The notes under the pieces: generated by a model | Told to the model about the DNA's origin: nothing | Database searches by the model: none | The model's input: the letters and a program-made list of their open reading frames with translations, nothing else | Shown: positions 6,238 through 13,373 of the stretch, in pieces | Layout: each line of letters begins with the position of its first letter | Position numbering within the stretch: the stretch's first letter is position 1 | Made by a program: the position numbers and the translations under genes | Source: Fluviicola sp. | Lineage (GTDB): Bacteria > Bacteroidota > Bacteroidia > Flavobacteriales_D > Crocinitomicaceae | DNA length: 17,426 bases | Assembly (NCBI RefSeq): GCF_030151805.1 | Contig: NZ_JASLCN010000223.1 | Coordinates: 1-17,426 of the forward strand | Direction of reading: 5' to 3'

Positions 6238-6552
6238 ATGAATAATATAATTTTTGAACAGCTTGTAAGTTTCGTGTTTGAAGAAGCTTGTATCCCTAAA
6301 AAGTGGGGACCTTTAAGTCGAGAAACTTATTTATATAAAAAATTGGGGATTACAGGAGATGATGCTATTGAATTTTTAATTGCTTACAGTAAACGTTTTG
6401 AGGTTGACATATCGAAATTTATGGCTGCTGATCATTTTACGGGTGAAGGCTGGACTCAAATTTTTGGTAACGAAGGAAAAAAAGATTTATCGCTTGGTGA
6501 TTTGGAAAAAGGGATAATAGCTGGGAGATTGGATCGTGATGTGATTAAGTAA
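6238..6552 (+). CDS. DUF1493 family protein, acyl-carrier-like, candidate immunity protein
   Basis: 104 residues, ATG start 3 bp after the stop of an Rhs scar. The sequence fits the DUF1493 family: YKKLGITGDDAIEFLIAYSK (the conserved GDDA.EFL), FEVDISKFMAADHFTGEG, and the C-terminal DLSLGDLEKGIIAGRLDRD. Family members look like acyl carrier proteins in layout but generally lack the DSL attachment serine; here the corresponding motif is GDDAIEF with no serine, so phosphopantetheine attachment is unlikely. The protein is cytoplasmic. Lying between two Rhs scars and direct repeats without a toxin, it is most simply read as an orphan immunity gene, an inference from context. Confidence 0.75.
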   Translation: MNNIIFEQLVSFVFEEACIPKKWGPLSRETYLYKKLGITGDDAIEFLIAYSKRFEVDISKFMAADHFTGEGWTQIFGNEGKKDLSLGDLEKGIIAGRLDRDVIK

Positions 6553-6615
6553 CTTGCACAAAAAGGATTGAAACTGAGAGGGAAATACCTAATGAAAATA
6601 AATGTTAAGGTTTGA
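6553..6615 (+). pseudogene. truncated duplicate of the tail of the 5605-6141 gene
   Basis: Immediately after the DUF1493 stop codon a frame reads AQKGLKLRGKYLMKINVKV and ends in TGA. It matches the end of the upstream immunity protein (KKGLKLKEKYLKQIK), and the DNA beyond it leads into the second copy of the 40-bp repeat just as it does at 6142-6194. Only the last ~18 codons survive; the front of the paralog was replaced by the DUF1493 cassette or lost. Confidence 0.75.
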
Positions 6616-6649
6616 ATTAGAAGTGTTTTGTGACTCGGTACAGAAAGGT
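6610..6649 (+). repeat. 40-bp direct repeat, copy 2
   Basis: 39 of 40 bases equal 6155-6194. Similarity ends right after the shared AAAGGT, where copy 1 continues into Rhs core and copy 2 into unrelated AT-rich DNA. Confidence 0.9.
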
Positions 6650-6686
6650 GTTAAAAACAAAGTGGATTTGGTAAATTCAAAAAACA

Positions 6687-6782
6687 ATGATTCCTTCCTG
6701 CATTCAATACAACGAAGCGACTTATTTCCTCACGGATCATTTGGGAGATAAAGTGATTATAAGTGTAAATGATTTGAAATAG
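6687..6782 (+). pseudogene. Rhs-core scar (TDHLG region)
   Basis: A 31-codon frame reads IPSCIQYNEATYFLTDHLGD then KVIISVNDLK and a TAG. It is the same Rhs stretch as TPSRIQHNKATFFLTDHLGN at 7411-7470, a conserved part of the core that normally lies well before the RGARYYDSD motif. After HLGDKV the sequence is no longer Rhs. The ATG at 6687 is probably fortuitous. The scar precedes a lipoprotein gene by 15 bp. Confidence 0.7.
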
Positions 6783-6797
6783 TTTAAATTAAAGCAA

Positions 6798-7238
6798 ATG
6801 AGAATTGTTGAAATTAAATTACTAATTATTTTCCTGTACTTCTTGTCAGGATGTGAATATCATCATCATTCCAATATAACGAACGAATCAGGAAGTGACG
6901 TAGAAGTGGTAGTTTACTTTAATCGACAGGTATTTGAAGATGCTTGGGGTAAGGATTCCTATTTTCCTTTTCTGAGAAGCTATAATAATGAACCTCCAAG
7001 AGTTACATTGCTGGATTTTGATTCGATTAATTTGATCAGTCATTACAGGATACAAAACAAAGGGTTCTTTTCTATTAGCCATGGTCTAGGTGGAAAAATT
7101 ATTGTTCCTACATATGAAGATTTTGTTTCGATGACCGTAATAAGTAAGGTAGATACCATCAAAATTAGTACTCCCCAAGAATTTAAAAACAAATTTAGAC
7201 CTGATGGACGGAATAATTTTGAATGGGTAATTAAGTGA
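6798..7238 (+). CDS. lipoprotein, candidate immunity protein
   Basis: 146 residues. The N-terminus MRIVEIKLLIIFLYFLSGCE has a lipobox LSGC with Cys19, so the protein should be lipid-anchored after signal peptidase II cleavage. A short HHHS stretch follows the anchor. The body is beta-rich (SDVEVVVYFNRQVFEDAWG, FVSMTVISKVDTIKI), of no family I recognise. It lies between two Rhs scars with no toxin tip nearby, matching the other orphan immunity-type genes of the island. A periplasm- or surface-facing inhibitor is plausible but unproven. Confidence 0.65.
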   Translation: MRIVEIKLLIIFLYFLSGCEYHHHSNITNESGSDVEVVVYFNRQVFEDAWGKDSYFPFLRSYNNEPPRVTLLDFDSINLISHYRIQNKGFFSISHGLGGKIIVPTYEDFVSMTVISKVDTIKISTPQEFKNKFRPDGRNNFEWVIK

Positions 7239-7260
7239 TTTTTCTATTCCAACCAGATAG

Positions 7261-7512
7261 AAGGTATACGTGAAAGATACTTTGGGCAGAGTCCCGATTC
7301 CTATCGGGATGGCGATTGTGAAATTTGAACCGGGAGGTGCCACAAACGAATTCTACGTATACGGAAACGAGCGTGTAGCGATGATCACTCCGAACACATT
7401 GGGAACGACTCCTTCCCGCATTCAGCACAACAAAGCTACCTTCTTCTTAACGGACCATTTGGGGAATACACGTGTGAATTTTTTCTTCGGCAGCAGGTTT
7501 TTTGGTGAATAA
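7261..7512 (+). pseudogene. Rhs-core fragment (YVYGNERVAMITP to TDHLGNTRV)
   Basis: After a TAG at 7258 the frame reads KDTLGRVPIPIGMAIVKFE, PGGATNEFYVYGNERVAM, then ATFFLTDHLGNTRV, and closes with NFFFGSRFFGE and TAA. This is the interior of an Rhs core, upstream of the RGARYYDSD region, without the core end or a toxin tip. Its G+C is clearly higher than that of the neighbouring cassettes. A palindrome is embedded at 7292-7309. This fragment is the last trace of the island; right of it the DNA has ordinary chromosomal character. A GTG at 7270 could start translation but a function is unlikely. Confidence 0.7.
7292..7309. repeat. REP-like palindrome inside the Rhs fragment
   Basis: TCCCGAT TCCT ATCGGGA: a perfect 7-bp inverted repeat with a 4-base loop. 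In the Rhs frame it encodes PIPIG between DTLGRV and MAIVKFEPGG. From memory, similar TCCCGAT..ATCGGGA palindromes are scattered between genes in Bacteroidota; here it sits inside a coding fragment and does not break the frame. Confidence 0.7.
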
Positions 7513-7791
7513 TACACATGCATTTTCTGAAAAAAGAAATCGACACAAAAAAAGATGTAACTTATTCTGAAAATAACCCAATAATAAATTGACTATTCAC
7601 TTTCACAATGTAAATCCTGGCAATCAAGCCAATTCTTAAATGATCCTGTACTGAAACCCTTTTCAGTAAACGTTGAAATCCCCGAAAAGAATGGGAGGTT
7701 TCTCCGAACCCTGTTTTTTACCAAAGAACGGCCGGAGTTTGCCGTCAGATTAAAATGCATGAAATAAACGAACAACTATTCACAATTGCTT
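7513..7791. other. intergenic region at the right edge of the island
   Basis: 279 bp between the last Rhs scar and the T9SS cargo gene. I see no gene. There is one modest stem-loop, ACTGAAA (7650-7656) with TTTCAGT (7661-7667) around CCCT; it is not followed by a T-run, so a terminator is uncertain. No clear TAnnTTTG promoter element could be assigned. Confidence 0.4.
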
Positions 7792-9381
7792 ATGAAAAAA
7801 GGATTATTACTTAGCTTTTATTTGAGTGTTTTTGCTCCTGCTTTCGGGCAGGTTACCCTAACCTTTAAACCCGATGCCAATGTCGGAGAAGATGTGACTC
7901 TTTGGGAGCTTCACGATGACTTTGGAAAGGATTGCAGACCGGCAGGGATGCAGCAACCGGTATCGAACATGAATTTCGGAAACAGTCCGGAAAGCAGTTT
8001 TTCAGCCTGGACCTGGAATGCTGCCGGTTGTCCCCGGGGTACAACCAGGGAATTGATCCGGTTCAGCGAATTAAATACCATTCCTCCGGGGTCTACAATC
8101 ACCGGTGCTACATTGATTTTGCGCGGTCCCACTCCAACCCTGGGCTGGGGAAATAACCAGTTTCCGGGAACACCCTTGCCCAACGACAATATGGGCTGGT
8201 TAAAACGCGTATTACCTGGAGCAGCAGATGCCTGGAATGAGAATACCGTGACCTGGAACACGCAGCCCAATACAGATCCCAATAGTGCCAACTGGTCGCT
8301 GATCGGAGCAACCGGACAACGATGGGGCTGGACACAAACAATCGACGTAACAGACCTTGTTTCGGCGATTGTGCAGGAATTGGCTACGGATCCGGATGCA
8401 AACAACGGCTTTCTGCTGCAGCTTCAGAATGAGAACTTTTACAGATCACAAGGTTATGCTTCCAGTGATCATGCAGATGCCAGCTTATGGCCCGAACTGG
8501 TTGTTTCCTATAACGAATGTAACTCCGGATTTGGATACTGTGTTTCCAGTTTAAATCCTTCAGTGTACGATTTTACGGCAGACAACCAGAACATGGTGGC
8601 ATATCAATGGATTGTAGATGGAGTTTGGGTAGGAAGTGGCCCCACCTTGAATTATGATTTTGCGTATAGCTGGACCGGATCAACAACCCACAAAGTATGC
8701 CTGATCGCAGAAGGCGTGAATGGGATTAAATGTGAACGCTGCCTGGAAGTGTGCGGTACGTCATATGTGAAGAACGGAATTTATGGTTCTTGTAACCCGA
8801 TTTTTACCTATTGTACCTCAACACCGAATAACCAGAACTATACTTTTACCGCCGTAAATCCTGGTATGACGAGTTATGCTTGGAAAATCGACGGATCCAT
8901 TGTTGGAACCGGGCCGGTGCTGGCTTATTCATTTCCAACAATTGGTGATTACGAAATAGTTCTGGAAGCATACAATGGATCAACCTGGTGTTTTAGTCAG
9001 CTTAAGAATTTCTGTGTGAGCCCGGTTTTTCTATATGCTAAAAAGGCTTCATCCAATGAAACGGCATCAGAAGGAAGGATCCTGCATTCAACAGTCACAA
9101 GAGGAGACGACCCCGTTGTGTCTGTAGCCGGTGAACCCGTAATCATTAGCCCGAATCCGGCTGAAAACGGCTGGAATGTCGATTACGTCTTAACCGAATC
9201 AGATGAAGTAACCATCACCTTATCGGATATTTTCGGGAAACAGATCAAAACCACCCTTCTCAAGGGAGAACCCGGAACCAACCGGTATTACGTTGCGGCA
9301 TCCGAAATTGCTTCCGGCATGTATTTTATAAAACTAAAAGGCAAACACATAGATACGAAGCGGGAAGTGATCAAATTATAA
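7792..9381 (+). CDS. secreted T9SS cargo protein: DNRLRE-like domain, two PKD-like domains, type A sorting domain
   Basis: 529 residues from the ATG at 7792; a TTG two codons upstream is ignored because the ATG directly begins the signal peptide MKKGLLLSFYLSVFAPAFGQ. Residues ~21-243 resemble DNRLRE-type surface domains: an early FKPDANVGED, then RELIRFSELNTIPPGSTITG..LILRGP, then WNENTVTWNTQP, IDVTDLVSAIVQ, NNGFLLQLQNE and WPELVVSY. Residues ~244-335 and ~336-415 are two Cys-containing PKD-like repeats (YQWIVDGVWVGSGPTLNYDF; YAWKIDGSIVGTGPVLAYSF). The last ~80 residues are a T9SS type A sorting domain (ISPNPAENGWNVDY ... FGKQIKTTLL ... ASGMYFIKL), which sends the protein through the type IX system to the surface or medium. 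Function beyond adhesion or carbohydrate contact cannot be read. Confidence 0.85.
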   Translation: MKKGLLLSFYLSVFAPAFGQVTLTFKPDANVGEDVTLWELHDDFGKDCRPAGMQQPVSNMNFGNSPESSFSAWTWNAAGCPRGTTRELIRFSELNTIPPGSTITGATLILRGPTPTLGWGNNQFPGTPLPNDNMGWLKRVLPGAADAWNENTVTWNTQPNTDPNSANWSLIGATGQRWGWTQTIDVTDLVSAIVQELATDPDANNGFLLQLQNENFYRSQGYASSDHADASLWPELVVSYNECNSGFGYCVSSLNPSVYDFTADNQNMVAYQWIVDGVWVGSGPTLNYDFAYSWTGSTTHKVCLIAEGVNGIKCERCLEVCGTSYVKNGIYGSCNPIFTYCTSTPNNQNYTFTAVNPGMTSYAWKIDGSIVGTGPVLAYSFPTIGDYEIVLEAYNGSTWCFSQLKNFCVSPVFLYAKKASSNETASEGRILHSTVTRGDDPVVSVAGEPVIISPNPAENGWNVDYVLTESDEVTITLSDIFGKQIKTTLLKGEPGTNRYYVAASEIASGMYFIKLKGKHIDTKREVIKL

Positions 9382-9430
9382 ACCAATCCGCATACGGAAG
9401 TAAGTGTGTGCCCGATAAAAGAATGACAGG

Positions 9431-9464
9431 AATTCCCGGACGTAGTAAGGTATGTCCGGGAATT
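9431..9464. terminator. perfect 11-bp stem-loop after the T9SS cargo gene
   Basis: AATTCCCGGAC (9431-9441) pairs completely with GTCCGGGAATT (9454-9464) around a 12-base loop, 49 bp after the stop codon. No T-run follows, so it may be a transcript-stabilising 3' hairpin or a terminator working in either direction between the two convergent genes. Confidence 0.55.
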
Positions 9465-9776
9465 TGAGTTGCAGCCTGTTTCGAATAGTGAGAACAACAA
9501 AGAAAAAACAATGGTTGATCCCTTTTCCCATGGATCAGAATTTAGAGGCAGAGGATCGAATCCTCCGCACCCTTTGCATCTGAACGTTTGTTAAAGCAGA
9601 TCAGTGAACGCAATCGTGGTAGAAATCGGGAAGCAAAGACAAAGAGCGCAAAGCCCGTAAAGATGCAGTATAGTCTGAAAAAAACGAGATACAAGATAGA
9701 AAATCGGATCCTGATTTATTCCACGTAAATGATCACCGGAATTCTCTTGCGGGACCTGTCTTTTCAATTTTCAATT
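9465..9776. other. intergenic region between convergent genes, short repeats only
   Basis: No gene is seen. Visible are inverted repeats TGATCC..GGATCA (9516-9521 with 9532-9537) and GAGGAT-CGA-ATCCTC (9551-9565), a purine-rich stretch with decayed caaag/gcgc repeats (9632-9665), a TTTTCAATT low-complexity run (9760-9790) and two copies of CGGGACCT (9750-9757 and 9795-9802), the second inside the end of the minus-strand gene. Confidence 0.4.
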
Positions 9777-10598
9777 TTAACTTTTCAATTTCTTCGGGAC
9801 CTCATAAATCCAGCGCAAAAAGAAACTATAAGAATCATAACGCGTATTCATCGGTATTCCGGCCACCAGCCCGATTTTAGACGTTTTTGAAACCGTTATC
9901 CGCATTTGCGGACGCAGAACCACAGAAGTGAAATTTGCTGCAATCAAGGTGTTAATCTCAAGACCGATCACGCTTTTTGTTGCCGGCACAGCATAGTGCA
10001 CACTTCCGTTAATGTGAAAGAATAACGCACTGTTGCCGGAACGCAACTCCTTTTCCCATTCCGGCCCGGTAATAAGCATCGTATGAAGATTGTTTTTCCA
10101 GCTTTTAGCCACTACCAGGAAAGGATGCATCAGGTTTGCCCGCACAACCCGCTCCTTGCCGTACCGGCTGAAAGAAGTCAGTTCGAATTCATTCAGATAA
10201 CCCAACGCAGCAGAAGTATTGAAACGCGGAGAAACCAGGAACGTATATTGCGTAGCCAGTTTCAACCCATCAAGGCGATTTCCCGGAAGAGGTTCCGTTT
10301 GATTTCCCGTTCCAAAAGAAAACGTAAAGGGAATTTCCACTTCAAAACCCAATCTGTTCACCGGTGCAAATTCATACTCCACCAAAGTCGTCAACTCCAC
10401 ATGATCGTTCAAATGCGCGCTTCCCAACCCGATATTCCACTCGCGTTCCCCTTTTCGAGCACCCAGATCGCGAATCAGATCCACAAACAAAGGTTCAATG
10501 TGCTTCACTTTCGGTGGAAGCAAAGAATCAGCGTTTTGAGCAAACAACTGGAAGGAATAAGTCAACATAACAAATACGAAAGCGAACAATTTCTCCAT
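9777..10598 (-). CDS. putative outer-membrane beta-barrel protein (HAEPLID-type)
   Basis: 273 residues. The start at 10598 is chosen because it opens a signal peptide (MEKLFAFVFVMLTYSFQLFA, then QNADS); upstream codons of the open frame are not protein-like. The mature N-terminus KHIEPLFVDLIRDLGARKGE is very close to the motif from which, as I recall, the HAEPLID family takes its name. What follows alternates polar and hydrophobic residues in beta-strand fashion (EWNIGLGSAHLND, LTTLVEYEFAPVNRLGFEVE, FNTSAALGYLNEF, MRITVSKTSKIGLVAGIP), ending in an amphipathic strand (YSFFLRWIYEVP). It is probably an outer-membrane barrel of unknown cargo. It converges on the T9SS cargo gene and is transcribed away from the operon to its right. 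Confidence 0.75.
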   Translation of the reverse strand: MEKLFAFVFVMLTYSFQLFAQNADSLLPPKVKHIEPLFVDLIRDLGARKGEREWNIGLGSAHLNDHVELTTLVEYEFAPVNRLGFEVEIPFTFSFGTGNQTEPLPGNRLDGLKLATQYTFLVSPRFNTSAALGYLNEFELTSFSRYGKERVVRANLMHPFLVVAKSWKNNLHTMLITGPEWEKELRSGNSALFFHINGSVHYAVPATKSVIGLEINTLIAANFTSVVLRPQMRITVSKTSKIGLVAGIPMNTRYDSYSFFLRWIYEVPKKLKS

Positions 10599-10778
10599 AA
10601 TCTTCAATTTGATGGAGCAAAATTCAGATCCAAATCTGAAAAAAGTTGGGAACGATTCCGGAAATACGCACAAAATCCGCTTCGCACAAGTGTAAAAAAA
10701 CACCATGCAAAAGAGGAATCCAAAATCGGAAAAAAACAACCTGAACCACATCAGGCATGGGTCAAGTAAGGATAGAGC

Positions 10779-10813
10779 ATAGATACAGTATGGATCAAGT
10801 ATAGATACAGTAT
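10779..10813. repeat. 13-bp direct repeat pair in the intergenic region
   Basis: ATAGATACAGTAT occurs at 10779-10791 and 10801-10813, separated by GGATCAAGT. A similar GGGTCAAGTA lies just upstream at 10759-10768, so the unit may be about 22 bp with decayed copies. Confidence 0.7.
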
Positions 10814-10976
10814 CAAAATGTTATAGAATTAACATGCGGTTTTAGGGCGTTTCAGCCGTTTTCAATCCCTTTTCGGCCCTGTTTCCTGCAAGAAGGAAAG
10901 AATAAGACCTTGAAATCCTAAAACCAAAACACGTTACAGAATTGTAAATGCCCCTTAAATCTAAAATCAACTTCTG

Positions 10977-11063
10977 AATAAACCTCTGCGATCCTCTGCA
11001 GGAGACAATAAAACCACATAGGTTCGCATAGCCTTTAAATAAACCATCTGCGAGATCTGCGGG
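10977..11063. repeat. two imperfect copies of a TCTGCG..TCTGC intergenic repeat
   Basis: 10977-11002 and 11038-11063 share AATAAACC, TCTGCGA and TCTGC.GG. From memory, similar ctctgcg sequences are widespread between genes in Bacteroidota. Function unknown. Confidence 0.5.
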
Positions 11064-11178
11064 AAATTTTCATAACCCACAATATGCCGAATTTCCGCAA
11101 ATCTATTCCCCGAAAGGCATGTTTTAGGGCGATTCTTTGTATTTTCGTTACTGGAAACTCGAAAGTAGGACTCTTTTC

Positions 11179-12135
11179 ATGAAAAATAAACTGACTGAAC
11201 TTTTTCAGATTCAATACCCCCTCATCCAGGCAGGAATGATCTGGTGCTCCGGCTGGGAGCTGGCAAGTGCCGTTTCAAATGCCGGCGGACTCGGAATCAT
11301 CGGTTCGGGATCCATGTATCCTGAAATCCTGGATGAACATATCCGCAAATGCAAAGCCGCAACAAACAAGCCGTTTGCGGTAAATCTTCCGATGCTGTAC
11401 CCGAACATCGAAGAACACATTCAAACGATTATCAGGCACCGGGTTCCGGTAGTTTTTACCTCAGCAGGAAATCCGAAAACATATACAAGTCGCCTGAAAG
11501 AAGCCGGAATTACAGTTGTTCACGTAGTCTCATCCGCGAAATTTGCCCTGAAAGCCCAGGAAGCAGGAGTAGATGCAATTGTTGCAGAAGGATTTGAAGC
11601 CGGCGGACATAACGGACGCGACGAAACCACCACCATGTGCCTCATTCCGATGGTGAAAGCCGCAGTTTCCATTCCCTTGATCGCCGCAGGCGGAATCGGA
11701 ACAGGAAGAGGAATGCTTGCCGCAATGACCTTGGGAGCAGACGGAGTTCAGATCGGCTCACGTTTCATTGCTTCACCCGAATCATCGGCACATCAGAATT
11801 TCAAAGACGAAGTCCTGAAAGCCAAAGAAGGAGATACAATGCTGACCTTGAAAGAATTGACACCCGTTCGTCTGATGAAAAATTCCTTCTTCGAAAAAGT
11901 GGAACAGGCTTACGAACAATGCGCTAGCAACGAGCAATTGCACGAATTGCTGGGAAGAGGAAGAGCCAAAAAAGGAATGTTTGAAGGCGATTTGATTGAA
12001 GGCGAATTGGAAGTCGGTCAGATTTCCGGATTGATCTCCGAAATGAAACCAGCCGGAGAAATTGTCCGGGAAATAATAACAGAATTTAAAACCGCTTTGA
12101 ATGAACGAAGCGATTCCAAATATACATTTGAATGA
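11179..12135 (+). CDS. FMN-dependent nitronate monooxygenase / FabK-like oxidoreductase
   Basis: 318 residues from the ATG at 11179; an upstream in-frame start at 11137 would add 14 residues not typical of the family. It is a TIM-barrel flavoprotein of the 2-nitropropane dioxygenase group: TELFQIQYPLIQAGMIWCSG at the N-terminus, NAGGLGIIGSG, the EAGGHNGRD motif with the His (H144) that acts as base in nitronate monooxygenases, and the FMN-phosphate site AAGGIGTGRGMLAAMTLGAD followed by GVQIGSRF. Members either oxidise alkyl nitronates or, as FabK, reduce enoyl-ACP; the two cannot be separated safely here. Its stop overlaps the start of the M16 peptidase gene (ATGA), so the three genes 11179-14629 are one operon. 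Confidence 0.85.
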   Translation: MKNKLTELFQIQYPLIQAGMIWCSGWELASAVSNAGGLGIIGSGSMYPEILDEHIRKCKAATNKPFAVNLPMLYPNIEEHIQTIIRHRVPVVFTSAGNPKTYTSRLKEAGITVVHVVSSAKFALKAQEAGVDAIVAEGFEAGGHNGRDETTTMCLIPMVKAAVSIPLIAAGGIGTGRGMLAAMTLGADGVQIGSRFIASPESSAHQNFKDEVLKAKEGDTMLTLKELTPVRLMKNSFFEKVEQAYEQCASNEQLHELLGRGRAKKGMFEGDLIEGELEVGQISGLISEMKPAGEIVREIITEFKTALNERSDSKYTFE

Positions 12136-13373
12136 TCGAATTTAACCGATTTAAGCTTAATAACGGACTCACGGTTCTGCATCATTTTGACCCCACAACA
12201 CCCATGGCGGTAGTCAATACCTTGTATGATGTGGGTGCACGTGACGAATCCGAAGAAAAAACGGGGTTCGCACACCTTTTCGAACATTTGATGTTTGGCG
12301 GATCAGTCAATATTCCTGATTTTGATGCACCGCTGCAACGCGCAGGAGGAGAAAGCAATGCATTCACATCGAATGATATTACGAATTATTATGACACCCT
12401 GCCGCTTCAGAATATTGAAACCGCACTTTGGCTGGAAAGCGACCGCATGCTTTCGCTGGCCTTCACTCCGAAGAGTTTGGAAGTACAGCGCAATGTGGTG
12501 ATTGAAGAATTCAAACAACGCTATCTGAATCAGCCATACGGAGACGTTTGGTTGGAGCTGCGACCGTTGGCATACAAGGAACATCCGTACAAATGGGCAA
12601 CGATCGGGAAAAAGATCCAGCACATTGAAGAAGCAACGATGGAGGATGTGAAAGCATTTTTCAAAGCACATTATCACCCGGCAAATGCCATTTTGTGTAT
12701 TGCCGGAAACATTTCGTTCGAAGAAACGAAACGCCTGGTTGAAAAATGGTACGGAGACATTCCTGCCTCTTTGAAACCGCAGCGCATCCTGCCGAAAGAA
12801 CCGGTTCAGAAAGAATTCCGCGAATTGACAATCGAGCGGAAAGTTCCCAACGATGCATTCTACTATAGTTTCAAAATGCCCGAAAGACGCAGCTTTGAAT
12901 ACTATGTGACCGATATTATTTCCGATGCACTCGGACGCGAAAAATCCTCCCGTTTGTATTCCAAATTGAAAAAGGAACTGAAATTGGTAACTTCCATCAA
13001 CGCATACATCACCGGTTCGATCGACGAGGGATTGTTGATCATTGACGGAAAATTGAGCGACGGAGTAAGCTTCGAACAACTCGATGAGGCTTTGTGGACT
13101 GTTTTGGCCGATTTGAGAACCGAACTGATGTCGGAAGCGGAAACATCGAAGCTTCTGAACAAAATCAGAACAGTGAAAGAATTCCAGGAACAAGGCTTGT
13201 TGAACCGTGCCATGAACCTGTGCTTGTATGAATTATTGGGAGATGCAAACGGAGTGAACGAAGAAAATAATTTGTATCAAAGCATCACGGCAGAGCAGAT
13301 CAAAACGGTTGCAAACCACATTCTGAAGAAAGAAAACTGTTCCCTATTACGCGTTAAATCCATCAAAGAATGA
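12132..13373 (+). CDS. M16 family zinc metallopeptidase, catalytic subunit
   Basis: 413 residues, the usual size of a single M16B subunit. The inverted zinc motif HxxEH is HLFEH (H48, E51, H52), within TGFAHLFEHLMFGG; the downstream glutamate ligand is in NVVIEEFKQR (E125 or E126). The family fold is completed by the second domain (YHPANAILCIAGNISFEET; ISDALGREKSSRLYSKLKKE). No signal peptide is visible, so it may act in the cytoplasm. M16 peptidases degrade short or unfolded peptides inside a closed clam-like chamber formed by catalytic and non-catalytic halves. The partner gene follows with an ATGA overlap. Confidence 0.9.
   Translation: MIEFNRFKLNNGLTVLHHFDPTTPMAVVNTLYDVGARDESEEKTGFAHLFEHLMFGGSVNIPDFDAPLQRAGGESNAFTSNDITNYYDTLPLQNIETALWLESDRMLSLAFTPKSLEVQRNVVIEEFKQRYLNQPYGDVWLELRPLAYKEHPYKWATIGKKIQHIEEATMEDVKAFFKAHYHPANAILCIAGNISFEETKRLVEKWYGDIPASLKPQRILPKEPVQKEFRELTIERKVPNDAFYYSFKMPERRSFEYYVTDIISDALGREKSSRLYSKLKKELKLVTSINAYITGSIDEGLLIIDGKLSDGVSFEQLDEALWTVLADLRTELMSEAETSKLLNKIRTVKEFQEQGLLNRAMNLCLYELLGDANGVNEENNLYQSITAEQIKTVANHILKKENCSLLRVKSIKE

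Larger units (their letters stand above)
10599..11178. other. 580-bp divergent intergenic region with degenerate repeats
   Basis: No convincing gene. It separates the minus-strand barrel gene from the rightward operon, so it must contain both promoters; I could not assign them firmly. TATTTTCG at 11140-11147, 32 bp before the operon start, is the nearest thing to the Bacteroidota -7 box TAnnTTTG. GTTTTAGGGCG occurs twice (10839-10849 and 11121-11131). Two other repeat pairs are listed separately. Confidence 0.4.

Noticed and set aside
9540..9575. tRNA T-arm-like sequence GAGGATCGAATCCTC followed by CGCACC
   Set aside because: No acceptor, D or anticodon arm can be folded upstream, and the T-loop would read ATCGAAT. 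It is kept only as a small inverted repeat; a tRNA-end attachment site cannot be supported.
10083..10769. Long open frame on the + strand opposite the barrel gene
   Set aside because: It is the antisense of the signal-peptide and beta-barrel gene; its translation is rich in Arg, Gln and Ser with no domain.
12303..13193. Long minus-strand open frame opposite the M16 peptidase
   Set aside because: A shadow of the well-supported HLFEH gene; the translation is Phe/Cys/Arg-rich and unlike any protein family.
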